Shown here in pieces: positions 36,891 to 46,187 of a stretch of DNA of 64,000 bases (its first letter is position 1; each line of letters begins with the position of its first letter). The stretch spans positions 14,695-78,694 of the forward strand of contig UREY01000007.1 of assembly GCA_900546915.1 (NCBI GenBank), in the 5' to 3' direction. This DNA is from an uncultured Eubacteriales bacterium. GTDB taxonomy: Bacteria; Bacillota; Clostridia; Oscillospirales; Oscillospiraceae. Both the position numbers and the translations under genes were made by a program. The notes below the pieces were generated by a model, which had not been told where the DNA came from, did no database searches, and saw only the letters and a list, made by a program, of their open reading frames with translations.

Positions 36891-39491
36891 CTACAGCATC
36901 TGCTTCAGGCGAAACAGCAGATTCATGGCCTCAATGGGGGTCAGGGTTTCCACCGCCACCTTCTGCAGCTCCCGGCATACCGCCTGGGCCGACACGTCCA
37001 GCATGGAGACCTGATCCCCCGCTGCCGCCGGGAGCGCCTGATTGGCCGGGACGCCGCCGGACTCCAGCTCCTGCAGCAGCTGCCTGGCCCGGCTGATAAC
37101 GGAAGCCGGCAGGCCGGCCAGGTTGGCCACCTCCACGCCGTAGGACTCATCCGCCGCCCCGGGAACGATCTTCCGAAGAAATATCATATCCTTTCCCCGT
37201 TTTTTTACGGCGATGTTGTAGTTTTTCACGTTGGGGAGCTCCGCTTCCATAGCGGTGAGCTCATGATAATGGGTGGCAAACAGGGTCTTCGCCCCCAGCT
37301 TTTTGGGATTTGCCGCATACTCCAGCACCGCCCGGGCAATGGCCATCCCGTCAAAGGTGGAGGTGCCGCGTCCAATCTCATCCAAAATCAACAGGCTCCT
37401 GGCTGTCGCATGTTTTAAAATCTGGGCAACCTCCGTCATCTCCACCATGAAGGTAGACTGACCTGAGGCCAGGTCATCGCTGGCGCCAATCCGGGTAAAC
37501 ACCCGGTCCACCACGCCGATCCGCGCGGATTTGGCCGGAACAAAGGAACCCATTTGAGCCAGAATCACCATCAGCGCGACCTGACGCATGTAAGTAGACT
37601 TACCGGCCATATTGGGGCCCGTGATGATGGACACCTGGGAACCGGATATGCCCAGCTCCGTATCGTTGGGCACAAACAGGCTGTCCTTCAAAACCTGCTC
37701 CACCACCGGATGGCGGCCCTCCCGAATGAGGATCTCCGGCCCGGTGGTGATCTCCGGACGGCAGTATCCCCGCTGCGCGGCCACAGCGGCAAGAGAGCAC
37801 AGCACATCCACTGCCGCCACCGCCTCGGCCGTCTCCTGCACCCGGCCCGCCTGCTTGGCGATGAATTCCCGCAGGCGGGTAAACAGCTGATATTCCAACG
37901 TCGTAATCTGGTCCTTCGCCGTCAGCACCGTGGCTTCCAATTCCTTGAGCTCCTGGGTTATGTACCGCTCACAGTTGGCCAGGGTCTGCTTTCGAATGTA
38001 GTCTGCCGGCACCTGCTCCTGGAAAGACTTGGAGACCTCAATATAGTATCCAAAAACCCGGTTATAGCCCACCTTCAAGGTGCGGATACCGGTTTTTTCC
38101 CGCTCCCGCCCCTCAATGGCGGCGATGGTCCCGGCGCCGCCGTTCATGATATCCCGCAGGCGGTCGATCTCCGGATCGGCTCCCTCCCGGATCAAGCCGC
38201 CCTCCCGGACGGTAAAGGGAGGATCTGCCACAACGGCTTTTTCAATGAGACTCCGGCAATCCTGCAGCTCATCCATTTCCTTCCGAAGCCGGGTCAGCAT
38301 GGGACTCTGCAGGCGCTCCAGCTGCTCCTTCAGCGCCGGCAGCGGGCGGCAACCCTGGGCCAGGCTGATCAGGTCCCGGCCGTTGGCGGAGCCCGTCACA
38401 ATCCGGGTCATCACCCGCTCCAAGTCGGAGATCTCCTTCAGACAGGCCTCAACCTCTCCCCGCGCCACGGGGTTACCGACCAGCTCCTCCACCGCGCTCT
38501 GCCGGCGGCCGATTTCCACCGGATCCAGCAGGGGCTTCTCTAACCAGGAGCGGAGCAGCCGCCCACCCATGGCAGTCTTCGTCTTGTCCAGCACCCAGAG
38601 CAGGCTCCCCCGCTTGGATTTATCCCGTAAGGTCTCCGTCAGCTCCAGATTCCTTCTGGCCGTCAGATCCAGCTCCAGATAACGGCCTGTGGTATAGTAT
38701 TCCAGATGACGGATGTGGCTTAGATCGCTTTTTTGCGTCTCCTGAAGCGTCTGGAGCAACACCGCGCAGGCCAAAATCACCGCATCCTGACCGGCCAAGC
38801 CCAGCTCTGCCAGATTGGCCTGAAAGTGACGCTCCAAAAGCTGCGCCGCCGCTTCCGGCTCCGGCGGCTCCGCCTTTCCTTCGTCCACACAGCAGCGCAG
38901 CCGCTGAAACAGGGTTTCTTCAATTTCCTCCGCCGTCACATCCCGGCCGTTGCGTATGATCTCCGCCGGGGCAAACCGCCCCAACTCCGCCGCAATTCTG
39001 GACGCGGCCTCCGCTCCCTGGGCCCCCGTGGCATAAAATGCACCGGTGGAAACATCACAGAAGCACAGGCCGTAGGCTCCTTCCAGGCCGTACAGGCTGG
39101 CCATGTAGTTGTTCCGGCTCTCATCCAGCATAGAGCTTTCCGTCACGGTACCGGGCGTCACAATCCGCACGATGTCCCGGTCAACCAAGCCTTTGGCCGT
39201 AGCCGGATCCTCCGTCTGCTCACAAATGGCCACCTTATATCCTTTGGCCACCAGGCGCGCAATATAGCTCTCGGCGGAGTGATACGGCACGCCGCACATC
39301 GGGGTCTGCTCGGCTTTGTCCTTCCCCCGGTCCCGGGTGGTCAGCGTCAAATCCAGCTCTTTGGCCGCCAGCTTGGCGTCCTCGTTGAACATCTCATAAA
39401 AGTCCCCCAGGCGGAAAAACAACAGACAGTCCTTGTTTTTCTCCTTCATCTCCAGGTACTGCCGCATCATAGGGGTCAATTCTGTGGCCAT
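36891..39491 (-). CDS. mutS: DNA mismatch repair protein MutS
   Basis: 866 aa. N-terminal mismatch-reading wedge FFRLGDFYEMF (Phe-x-Glu class), connector, lever/clamp, and the ATPase with Walker A GPNMAGKST, ABC-like TRIGASDDLASGQSTFMVEM, Walker B ILDEIGRGTSTFDG and THYHEL. Recognises mispairs and recruits MutL. In the same leftward run as mutL. Confidence 0.97.
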   Translation of the reverse strand: MATELTPMMRQYLEMKEKNKDCLLFFRLGDFYEMFNEDAKLAAKELDLTLTTRDRGKDKAEQTPMCGVPYHSAESYIARLVAKGYKVAICEQTEDPATAKGLVDRDIVRIVTPGTVTESSMLDESRNNYMASLYGLEGAYGLCFCDVSTGAFYATGAQGAEAASRIAAELGRFAPAEIIRNGRDVTAEEIEETLFQRLRCCVDEGKAEPPEPEAAAQLLERHFQANLAELGLAGQDAVILACAVLLQTLQETQKSDLSHIRHLEYYTTGRYLELDLTARRNLELTETLRDKSKRGSLLWVLDKTKTAMGGRLLRSWLEKPLLDPVEIGRRQSAVEELVGNPVARGEVEACLKEISDLERVMTRIVTGSANGRDLISLAQGCRPLPALKEQLERLQSPMLTRLRKEMDELQDCRSLIEKAVVADPPFTVREGGLIREGADPEIDRLRDIMNGGAGTIAAIEGREREKTGIRTLKVGYNRVFGYYIEVSKSFQEQVPADYIRKQTLANCERYITQELKELEATVLTAKDQITTLEYQLFTRLREFIAKQAGRVQETAEAVAAVDVLCSLAAVAAQRGYCRPEITTGPEILIREGRHPVVEQVLKDSLFVPNDTELGISGSQVSIITGPNMAGKSTYMRQVALMVILAQMGSFVPAKSARIGVVDRVFTRIGASDDLASGQSTFMVEMTEVAQILKHATARSLLILDEIGRGTSTFDGMAIARAVLEYAANPKKLGAKTLFATHYHELTAMEAELPNVKNYNIAVKKRGKDMIFLRKIVPGAADESYGVEVANLAGLPASVISRARQLLQELESGGVPANQALPAAAGDQVSMLDVSAQAVCRELQKVAVETLTPIEAMNLLFRLKQML

Positions 39492-39500
39492 GGTCTTCTC

Positions 39501-40928
39501 TCACTTTCTCTCCGGCGCCGGCCCATCCGCCAAAACGCCGGTCAGGCTCCAGGTCGCCGCGCCGTCAATTTTTACCCAGCAAAATTGGCCCACAAGCTCC
39601 GGCCCTCCCGGGAAACGGACCAGGCGGCCGCCTTCCGTACGGGCCGTAAGCCGGCCGGACTCCATTCCGTCCACCAATACCCGGAGGGTCTTGCCCACAT
39701 AGGCGCGGTGCTTTTCCTCAGAAACGGCATTCTGCACGGCACAGAGCCGGTCAAACCATCGGTTCTTCTCCTGCCGGCTCACAGGATCCGGCAGCTTGGC
39801 TGCCGGGGTGCCGGGACGGGGAGAAAAAATAAACGTAAACAGCGCGTCATAGCGCACCTGCTCAATTAAAGATATCGTCTCTTCCCACTCTGCTTCCGTC
39901 TCCCCGGGAAACCCGACAATGACATCGGAGGTGAGAACCAGCTCCGGCATGACCCGGCGGGCATAATCCACCAAATCCAGGTATTGCCGCCGGTCGTAGT
40001 GCCGGTTCATGGCCTTCAGAACCCGGTCGCTCCCACACTGCACCGGCAGGTGGAGCTGCTTGGCAATCCTCGGATACCGGGCCATGGTGTCGAAGAGCTT
40101 GGGCCCTGCGTCCCTGGGGTGGCTGGTCATAAATCGCAGCAGGTAATCTCCGGGAATTCGGGCAATCTCCGCCAGCAGGTCGGAAAAGTCTACGCCGCAA
40201 TCCAAATCCTTGCCGTAAGAGTTGACGTTCTGTCCCAAAAGGGTGATATCCTTGTACCCGGATGCAATCAGGGCCCGGCATTCCTCTAAGATCTCCTCCG
40301 GTCTCCGGCTCCGCTCCCGGCCCCGGACATAGGGAACAATGCAGTAGGAGCAAAAATTGTTGCAGCCGTACATGATGGACACCCATGCCTTTAGATCGCT
40401 CTCCCGTCGGACCGGCAGTCCTTCGGCAATGGAGCCCGCTTCGTCCTGGGTGTAGTACGTCCGCTTCCCCGACAGGAGCACCCGGCGCAAAATCTCCGGA
40501 AACTGCCACAAATGATGGGTAGAAAACACCCCGTCCACCTGGGGAAAGCTCTTGCGAATCCGCGCTTCCACCTCCGGCTGTCCCGCCATGCAGCCGCAGA
40601 GAAAAATTTTCTGCTCCGGATGGCGGCGCTTGGTATGGCTCAATGCACCCAGGTTGCCAAACACCCGCTGCTCGGCATGCTCCCGAATGGCGCAGGTGTT
40701 CATGACCACCACATCCGCCCCTTCGGGTCCCTCGCCGAAGCCATAGCCGCACGCGGACAGCATTCCGCGGATCCGTTCGGAGTCCGCTTCATTCTGTTGA
40801 CAGCCATACGTCTCCACATAGGCAACGGGCGTCCGGCCCCGGCTGTGCCAATACGCCTGAATCTGCGCGCACAGCTGCATCTGGGCCTCCACCTGCTCCT
40901 GGGAGATTCCTGTGGTTTTCCGGTTCAA
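39501..40928 (-). CDS. miaB: tRNA-2-methylthio-N6-dimethylallyladenosine synthase
   Basis: 475 aa. Radical SAM methylthiotransferase that converts i6A37 to ms2i6A37. The N-terminal MTTase domain has the first cluster Cys (ETYGCQQNEAD), the radical SAM motif is YGCNNFCSYC, and a C-terminal TRAM domain is present. The start is TTG 40928 because TTGGAGGGAG lies 7 nt upstream; the longer ATG frame has no SD and crosses the -10. First gene of the miaB-mutS-mutL-miaA-hfq run. Confidence 0.94.
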   Translation of the reverse strand: MNRKTTGISQEQVEAQMQLCAQIQAYWHSRGRTPVAYVETYGCQQNEADSERIRGMLSACGYGFGEGPEGADVVVMNTCAIREHAEQRVFGNLGALSHTKRRHPEQKIFLCGCMAGQPEVEARIRKSFPQVDGVFSTHHLWQFPEILRRVLLSGKRTYYTQDEAGSIAEGLPVRRESDLKAWVSIMYGCNNFCSYCIVPYVRGRERSRRPEEILEECRALIASGYKDITLLGQNVNSYGKDLDCGVDFSDLLAEIARIPGDYLLRFMTSHPRDAGPKLFDTMARYPRIAKQLHLPVQCGSDRVLKAMNRHYDRRQYLDLVDYARRVMPELVLTSDVIVGFPGETEAEWEETISLIEQVRYDALFTFIFSPRPGTPAAKLPDPVSRQEKNRWFDRLCAVQNAVSEEKHRAYVGKTLRVLVDGMESGRLTARTEGGRLVRFPGGPELVGQFCWVKIDGAATWSLTGVLADGPAPERK

Positions 40929-40974
40929 TGGGGCTCCCTCCAATCCAACAAAAACAATGCTTTCTGAATATTGT

Positions 40975-41003
40975 ATTTTACCATTTTTCCGCATTCTTTG
41001 CAA
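40975..41003 (-). promoter_or_regulatory. Promoter of the miaB cluster
   Basis: Minus strand TTGCAA (40998-41003), 17 bp, TAAAAT (40975-40980), preceded by TGG (extended -10 TGN). The 41012-41032 repeat lies just upstream of the -35. Confidence 0.65.
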
Positions 41004-41011
41004 GATATTTT

Positions 41012-41032
41012 GCCGCTAATTTCAGGGCGCCC
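41012..41032 (+). repeat. 21-bp direct repeat, copy 1 (left end of the ABC/TetR island)
   Basis: Begins GCCGCTAATTTCAGGGCG and matches 45952-45972 with one substitution in 21 bases; weaker similarity runs on a few bases to the left. Same orientation, 4,940 bp apart. Confidence 0.7.
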
Positions 41033-41195
41033 TTTCGCCGCTGGGAATGACCTGCACCACCTGGCCCCCCTTTCCGAGAACGAACCGTTCACCTTTCAGG
41101 TCATCCTCAAAATAGCGCATTTTTCGGTCACCTTGCATGTAGGCACGGTACACTTCCTCCGCGCCCTCGACAAATTGGCCGCGAATCCATATTTT
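41022..41195 (-). pseudogene. Remnant of an ICE-type sigma-like small protein
   Basis: An open stretch without a start codon (TAG at 41196-41198), reading KIWIRGQFVEGAEEVYRAYM and continuing QGDRKMRYFEDDLKGERFVL before an early stop at VIPSGERAP. It resembles the N-terminal portion of short sigma-70-like proteins carried by integrative elements of Firmicutes (typical start, then EVYRAYM, RYFE-DLK, VIPSRED). Truncated at both ends. The match was made from memory and not by search. Confidence 0.5.
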
Positions 41196-41397
41196 CTATC
41201 AGCGTCCACGCTGAACTACCTCCGATCGGTCTGAAACGCGAGAAATTCAAACTGCCGGTGGTCCCCTACAACGCGGAAGGCTTGTCCCGCCGGGGAATAA
41301 TAGAAACTTGCATTTCCCGGCAAAGAAAAAGCGCACGTGCCCGGCTGCCGGCTTTTGCCGGATGATGGGTAAGGCCCAGGAAAAAAGCCTGTCGAAC

Positions 41398-41433
41398 AAA
41401 AAAATACCGCAATCCCCTCTCGGACTGCGGTAT
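41398..41433 (-). terminator. Terminator of the tetR-ABC operon
   Basis: Stem ATACCGCA-TCC/GGA-TGCGGTAT with one A/C mismatch, loop CCTCTC, then TTTTTTT on the minus strand. Confidence 0.8.
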
Positions 41434-41477
41434 ATACGGAATACGATTTTTGTTCGTTTTTGGGCGGATAAATCGTT

Positions 41478-43211
41478 CTATCCCAATTTCCAATTCTGAC
41501 TCTCTGTCTGTAACGTCACCATGCGGGCGTAGAGGCCGTTTTGCTCCAGCAGTGTTTCCGGCGCGCCTTCTTCCGCCACGGTCCCTTCCGAAAGCACCAC
41601 GATCTTATCGGCTCCGGCCACGGTGCGCATCCGGTGGGCAATCACCAGCACGGTCTTATCTGCAATCAGGCGGGAGAGGGCGGTTTGAATCAAGGTTTCA
41701 TTCTCCACATCCAGGGAAGCGGTTGCCTCGTCCAAAAGAATAATCGGCGCGTTTTTCAGGAAAGCCCGGGCGATGGAAATTCGTTGCCGCTCTCCACCGG
41801 AAAGCTGGCAGCCGTTTTCCCCAATTTGGGTATGCCAGCCCTCCGGCAGCTTTTCGGCAAATTCATCCACATTGGCAAGCCTTGCAGCGGCCAAAACCTG
41901 TTCATCGGTTGCGTCCTTATTCCCAATCCGGATATTTTCCAGAATGGTATTGTCAAACAGGGTAACATCCTGAAACACGATGGAGAACAGGGAGAGCAGT
42001 GCCTCCGGGTCAATCTTGGAAATGTCCATGCCGCCCACAGTGATTTTCCCCCGGCTCACATCCCAGAACCTTGCCGACAGCCGCGACACCGTCGTTTTGC
42101 CGCCGCCGGAAGGCCCCACCAAGGCCGTGACTTCACCCTGTTTTGCAGTAAAGGAAACATCTTTCAGTACGGTTTCCCCTGTGTTGTAGGCAAAGCCTAC
42201 ATGGTCGAAGGTAATATCGTAGCCTTTGTTGGAGAGCGTGCTTTCTCCCTGCTGAATGGGATGATCGAGGATTTCATTCATGCGGGCGATATTGGTACGG
42301 GTGCTGATGACCGCCGCCAGATTTTGCAGCGCCCCTTGCAGCGGGTCGTAGAGCCGTGAAACAACCAGCAGGAATAGGAAGAAGGTCAGCACATCGAGGC
42401 TGCCGCCTATCAGCAGGACAGAGCCTACCAACGCAACCGTGGCAATTCCCAGCTTTAATATGAGTGACGCAGACACCACAAAGGCAGCCAACCCAAACTC
42501 ATTGAGAATGGAGCGATGTTCCACGGCGCGGATTTTCTTTTCCAGCCCTTTTAGGTATTCCTGCTCGGCGTTGTTGGACTTCAGGTCGCGCACGGTTTCA
42601 ATGCACTCCTGAATCCCGTCCGCGCAAGCCATCTTTACATCCATCGCTTTCTGATTGAGCCGTTCCTGCACCCTTGCAGAGAAGCCTACAATGGCAAAGG
42701 CCACCGGCAGCACCCACAGCGCCGCTAATGCCATGCGCCAGTCGAATACCAGAAGACTGATGGAAATTAAAACGGTGGAAATGATGGAGCCTGCCAGTTC
42801 GGGAACGAAATGGGAAAAGCTCTGCTCCAAAAAGGTGCAGTCGGCCATGATAGTGCTGGTCAAGTCCGCCAAATCCTTTTTCCCGAAGAAGGACAGCGGA
42901 ATCTTTCGCAGCCGTTCCGCCAGCGTAATCCGCCGCACGCCGCTTTCTGTATAAGTGGCAAAGTAGGTGGCGTTGTACTGGATATAAGTAGTAAACAAGA
43001 TCAAGCCAATGCACACCACACAGCCCACGATGTAAAAGATCAGTTTTTCCTTGGGAACACCGCCAGCCATCAAATCGCCTACCAAAAAATACAGCAGGCC
43101 CACCGGGAACATAAAGGAAAGATTTTGCAGCACGCAGGCCAGACAGCCTTTCACCAGATCCTTAGCCCCCTGCTGGGAGAGGGCATACCGTTTTTGCAGC
43201 CGTTTTATCAT
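41478..43211 (-). CDS. ABC half-transporter, membrane plus ATPase (second of pair)
   Basis: 577 aa. An ABC membrane domain with about six helices (residues 1-320) is fused to an ATPase: Walker A GPSGGGKTT, Q-loop SIVFQDVTLFDNTILENI, signature LSGGERQRISIARAF, Walker B ILLDEATASLD, H-loop IAHRM. ATG 43211 follows GGAGGTACA and lies 1 nt after the upstream gene's stop. Probably forms a heterodimeric exporter with that gene (drugs, peptides or a siderophore). Base composition looks less GC-rich than in the flanks. Confidence 0.9.
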   Translation of the reverse strand: MIKRLQKRYALSQQGAKDLVKGCLACVLQNLSFMFPVGLLYFLVGDLMAGGVPKEKLIFYIVGCVVCIGLILFTTYIQYNATYFATYTESGVRRITLAERLRKIPLSFFGKKDLADLTSTIMADCTFLEQSFSHFVPELAGSIISTVLISISLLVFDWRMALAALWVLPVAFAIVGFSARVQERLNQKAMDVKMACADGIQECIETVRDLKSNNAEQEYLKGLEKKIRAVEHRSILNEFGLAAFVVSASLILKLGIATVALVGSVLLIGGSLDVLTFFLFLLVVSRLYDPLQGALQNLAAVISTRTNIARMNEILDHPIQQGESTLSNKGYDITFDHVGFAYNTGETVLKDVSFTAKQGEVTALVGPSGGGKTTVSRLSARFWDVSRGKITVGGMDISKIDPEALLSLFSIVFQDVTLFDNTILENIRIGNKDATDEQVLAAARLANVDEFAEKLPEGWHTQIGENGCQLSGGERQRISIARAFLKNAPIILLDEATASLDVENETLIQTALSRLIADKTVLVIAHRMRTVAGADKIVVLSEGTVAEEGAPETLLEQNGLYARMVTLQTESQNWKLG

Positions 43212-43212
43212 G

Positions 43213-44985
43213 TCATTGTACCTCCTTTGCAACCTTCCACTGTACGGAAGTTTGATAGTCCTGCCACATGCGGCTGAATACGCCGCCTTTTTCCAGCAAA
43301 TCACGGCTTTTGCCGCTCTCTGTGACCTGCCCGCCCTCGATGACATAGATTTGGTCTACGCCGGCCACGGTGGAGAGCCGGTGGGCGATCATAATCACCG
43401 TTTTCCCCTGGGACAGCTTGGAGAAAGCAGCCTGCACGCGGGATTCATTGTCCGGGTCGGCAAAGGCGGTGGCCTCGTCTAAGATTACGATAGGCGCATT
43501 TTTCAGCATCACGCGGGCGATGGCAATCCGCTGCTGCTCGCCCCCGGAAAGGTACACACCTTTTGTCCCGATCACGGTGTCTGCGCCTTGGGGCAGCTTT
43601 TCCAGGATATCGTCGCACTGTGCGTTGTGGAGGGCCGCCATGATTTCTTCCCGGGTCGCGTCCGGTTTGCCCATGCGCACGTTTTCCAAAATTGAGGCTT
43701 TGATGAGGTGGCTGTTTTGGAATACAAAGGAAACGGTATTCATCAGCTCCTCTTTGGCGATGTTCTTCACATCCACGCCGCCAATCTTCACCTGCCCGCC
43801 CTGCGGGTCAAAGAACCGGCAGATCAAGTTGGCAAGCGTGGTCTTGCCACCGCCGGAAGGCCCCACAAAAGCTACCGTCTGCCCTGCGGGAATGGTCAGG
43901 GAAATATCCTTGATGACCTCGTTTTTCCCATCATAGCTGAAATGAACATGATTAAGCTGTACCGAAGCGCCGTTCGGGTGTTCCGGCTGTTTGGGTTCTG
44001 CAAGGGGTTTTAAGTTCAATACGCTGTCGATCCGCTGCAAAGCGTCGTCCACGATCATGGCGTTTTCGCTCTGGAACATGATCCGGGTAAGGGTGACGGA
44101 GATAATGGGCGTGATGATGATATAAAACATGAGATCCAGCAGAAAATCCTTGGTAACGCCGCCCCCTGTAAAAATCAGCGCACCGGCAATCAGAGCGGCA
44201 AACACGCCGTTGATCGCCGCCGTATAGAACATCATGGGAGCGCGAAGCTCCTTGGTATAGGCAATTACCCACACCTTATACCGGTCAATGGAATCCTTGA
44301 ACTTCTTGAAGGAAAAGATGGTCTGTCCAAAGGTTTTCACAACGGGGATCCCTCGTACATACTCCACTGCTTCATTGGACATGTCATCCAGGGCGTTTTG
44401 GTATTCCTTCATTTTTTCCTGCATCCGCTGTCCGGTCATCGTCATCATAATCAGGAAGCCCAACACAACCGGCACGAGGCTCAAAAGTCCCAGCCGCCAG
44501 TCGAACACCAGCAGCAGGACCAAAAGGCCGCAGGGGGTCGCAATGGCATTGGCGCGGTCGGGAAGCTGATGGGCCAGATAGGTTTCGGTGGCGGCGCTGG
44601 ATTCATTGACGATTTTGCGCAGCCTGCCGCTGCCAAACTGCTCTGCAAACCCCAACGGCAGCTTGACAATATGCTCCATGGTTCGCAGGCGCAGGTTGGT
44701 GGCAATGCGGAACGCCCCTTTGTGGGAACACATCAGAGCGCCTATGTAAATGAGCACCGCGATCACTGCAAACAGCACCGCCATCCAGCCGTTATGGGTC
44801 AAATTCTGCGCCCGGCTAAAGTCCGGCGCAACCTCCAGCACCTCCTGAATCACCTTCCAGATATAATAGAAAGGCACTAATGCCATGAGGGCGCTGATGG
44901 CGGAAAGCCCCCAGGAAGCGTAAGTCAGGTATTTGTGGCTGCCTGCAATCTGTAGCAGGCGTGACAGATTGGATTGCTTTTTCAA
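43213..44985 (-). CDS. ABC half-transporter, membrane plus ATPase (first of pair)
   Basis: 590 aa. Six-helix exporter domain (about 1-330) and ATPase with [59 protein letters not shown] and IAHRLS. Start is TTG 44985 (GGAGG with 7-nt spacing; no in-frame ATG nearby). Both NBDs look catalytically complete. Regulated by the TetR protein encoded just upstream; such tetR-ABC-ABC sets are common cargo of Firmicute mobile elements. Confidence 0.9.
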   Translation of the reverse strand: MKKQSNLSRLLQIAGSHKYLTYASWGLSAISALMALVPFYYIWKVIQEVLEVAPDFSRAQNLTHNGWMAVLFAVIAVLIYIGALMCSHKGAFRIATNLRLRTMEHIVKLPLGFAEQFGSGRLRKIVNESSAATETYLAHQLPDRANAIATPCGLLVLLLVFDWRLGLLSLVPVVLGFLIMMTMTGQRMQEKMKEYQNALDDMSNEAVEYVRGIPVVKTFGQTIFSFKKFKDSIDRYKVWVIAYTKELRAPMMFYTAAINGVFAALIAGALIFTGGGVTKDFLLDLMFYIIITPIISVTLTRIMFQSENAMIVDDALQRIDSVLNLKPLAEPKQPEHPNGASVQLNHVHFSYDGKNEVIKDISLTIPAGQTVAFVGPSGGGKTTLANLICRFFDPQGGQVKIGGVDVKNIAKEELMNTVSFVFQNSHLIKASILENVRMGKPDATREEIMAALHNAQCDDILEKLPQGADTVIGTKGVYLSGGEQQRIAIARVMLKNAPIVILDEATAFADPDNESRVQAAFSKLSQGKTVIMIAHRLSTVAGVDQIYVIEGGQVTESGKSRDLLEKGGVFSRMWQDYQTSVQWKVAKEVQ

Positions 44986-45094
44986 AGAAGATTCCTCCTT
45001 TTCGTTTGATTTATGATTAAGAGAACACCGGCGCGTTCTTCTTATATCTACGTAGGTTAGTTATCGCTAACTATTGGGCAAAAATTACAGGGCG

Positions 45095-45736
45095 TTACTG
45101 CCCCATAATTTTCATCCATCCGGCCGTATAGAAGGCCCGCATTTCCTTCACATAGTTTTCTGCGTTTTGAAGCGACATCTCGTGAATCACCAATTCAAAA
45201 AAGGTGTGGAACATGCCGGTAATCAAGATGTGCTCCAACGCGGGGTCGATCTGCGGAGAAGGCCGGCCGAGCTCCTGCAAGACTTCCTGGTAGGCGTGGG
45301 TTGCCGCTGCCTCAATCTCCACCATTTCATCAATGAGTCCGGAAAACTTCGTCCCTTCCGAACAGCAGAGGATCAGTTTACATTCCTCTAAATGTTCATA
45401 GGCGTAGTGAAGCATATCAAACATGCAAGCGCCGGAAATATTCCCCATCACTTCCGGCTGCTGCTCGTGGGGAAGATCGGCAAATTCCTTCTGTGCTTTT
45501 TGAAAGCAGTTCAGCAGGTACGCGTAATGCTCGCCCACCAAAGCCGCAAATAGTTCTTCTTTACTTTTGTAATAGCCATAAAAGGCTCCCGTAGTCATGC
45601 CGACAGATTTCACGATATTCCGCAGGGAAGCATCCTTGTAGCCCTTTTCTAAAAACTCCGTTTTTGCTGCCCGATGGATTCGGTCTAAGGTTGTCAGCTT
45701 TCCATTTATTGCACACACCTCCCCCAAACATAACAT
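45095..45736 (-). CDS. TetR-family regulator of the ABC pair
   Basis: 213 aa as drawn. TetR DNA-binding domain: RIHRAAKTEFLEKGYKDASL, then the recognition helix region VGMTTGAFYGYYKSKEELF. The start is unsettled: ATG 45736 has no SD and would have a leader of roughly 13 nt, while GGGGGAGG at ~45718-45725 is followed 8 nt later by an in-frame ATA, so residues 1-9 may not be translated. Probably represses itself and the two ABC genes until a ligand binds. Confidence 0.88.
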   Translation of the reverse strand: MLCLGEVCAINGKLTTLDRIHRAAKTEFLEKGYKDASLRNIVKSVGMTTGAFYGYYKSKEELFAALVGEHYAYLLNCFQKAQKEFADLPHEQQPEVMGNISGACMFDMLHYAYEHLEECKLILCCSEGTKFSGLIDEMVEIEAAATHAYQEVLQELGRPSPQIDPALEHILITGMFHTFFELVIHEMSLQNAENYVKEMRAFYTAGWMKIMGQ

Positions 45737-45755
45737 CGTTATATATCACTGTTAT

Positions 45756-45784
45756 ATTATAGCCGGCAAAATCGCTTTTGTCAA
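45756..45784 (-). promoter_or_regulatory. Consensus promoter of tetR-ABC operon
   Basis: Minus strand TTGACA (45779-45784), 17 bp, TATAAT (45756-45761), a full sigma-A consensus. Repeated GTTATAT elements and an ATAACA/TGTTAT inverted pair around 45732-45757 are candidate TetR sites. Confidence 0.8.
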
Positions 45785-45951
45785 GAGGAAACATGACATT
45801 TCGTACCCCTTGACGCTTCCGGGCTTCTCGTGTGATTCTGTTCAGGAGAAGTCTCCTCACCGTGTTTGGTGGTCTGTGGTGAATCTATTTACCACATCGA
45901 GGTCGACTTCTCACCTCTTTTGGGGGCTCATCATGTTCGCACATACATTTC

Positions 45952-45972
45952 GCCGCTGATTTCAGGGCGCCC
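45952..45972 (+). repeat. 21-bp direct repeat, copy 2 (right end of the ABC/TetR island)
   Basis: GCCGCTGATTTCAGGGCG..., one mismatch to 41012-41032. The 45785-46090 intergenic stretch holds no gene that I can support, but has a stem TGTGGT/ACCACA near 45880-45895. Confidence 0.7.
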
Positions 45973-46094
45973 CATGCCCGGGCTTCTGCCTCATCGGCAT
46001 ACCGAAAACAGAGCAGCCCCGGCAGATTTCTTTGATTTTTCCAAATCAGCGCGCGCGCTTCGCTCGGATCCTCCCAAAACCCAAAAATTTCACC

Positions 46095-46123
46095 TTGCAT
46101 TGGGGCCTCTTCCGTGTTACACT
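46095..46123 (+). promoter_or_regulatory. Promoter of the zinc-ribbon parvulin gene
   Basis: TTGCAT (46095-46100), 17 bp, TACACT (46118-46123); about 60 bp before the chosen ATG. Confidence 0.55.
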
Positions 46124-46187
46124 GAAAGAAATATGCCCCAGGCCCCGGTCCGTCCGCGTCCCAGGGAAGAAGAAAAGAGGTCAATAC

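Noticed and set aside
40971-41234. Rightward 87-codon frame upstream of miaB sharing PLISGRP with a frame at 45866-46198
   Set aside because: The shared residues are just the 21-bp direct repeat. The frame crosses the miaB promoter and lies opposite the better-supported remnant.
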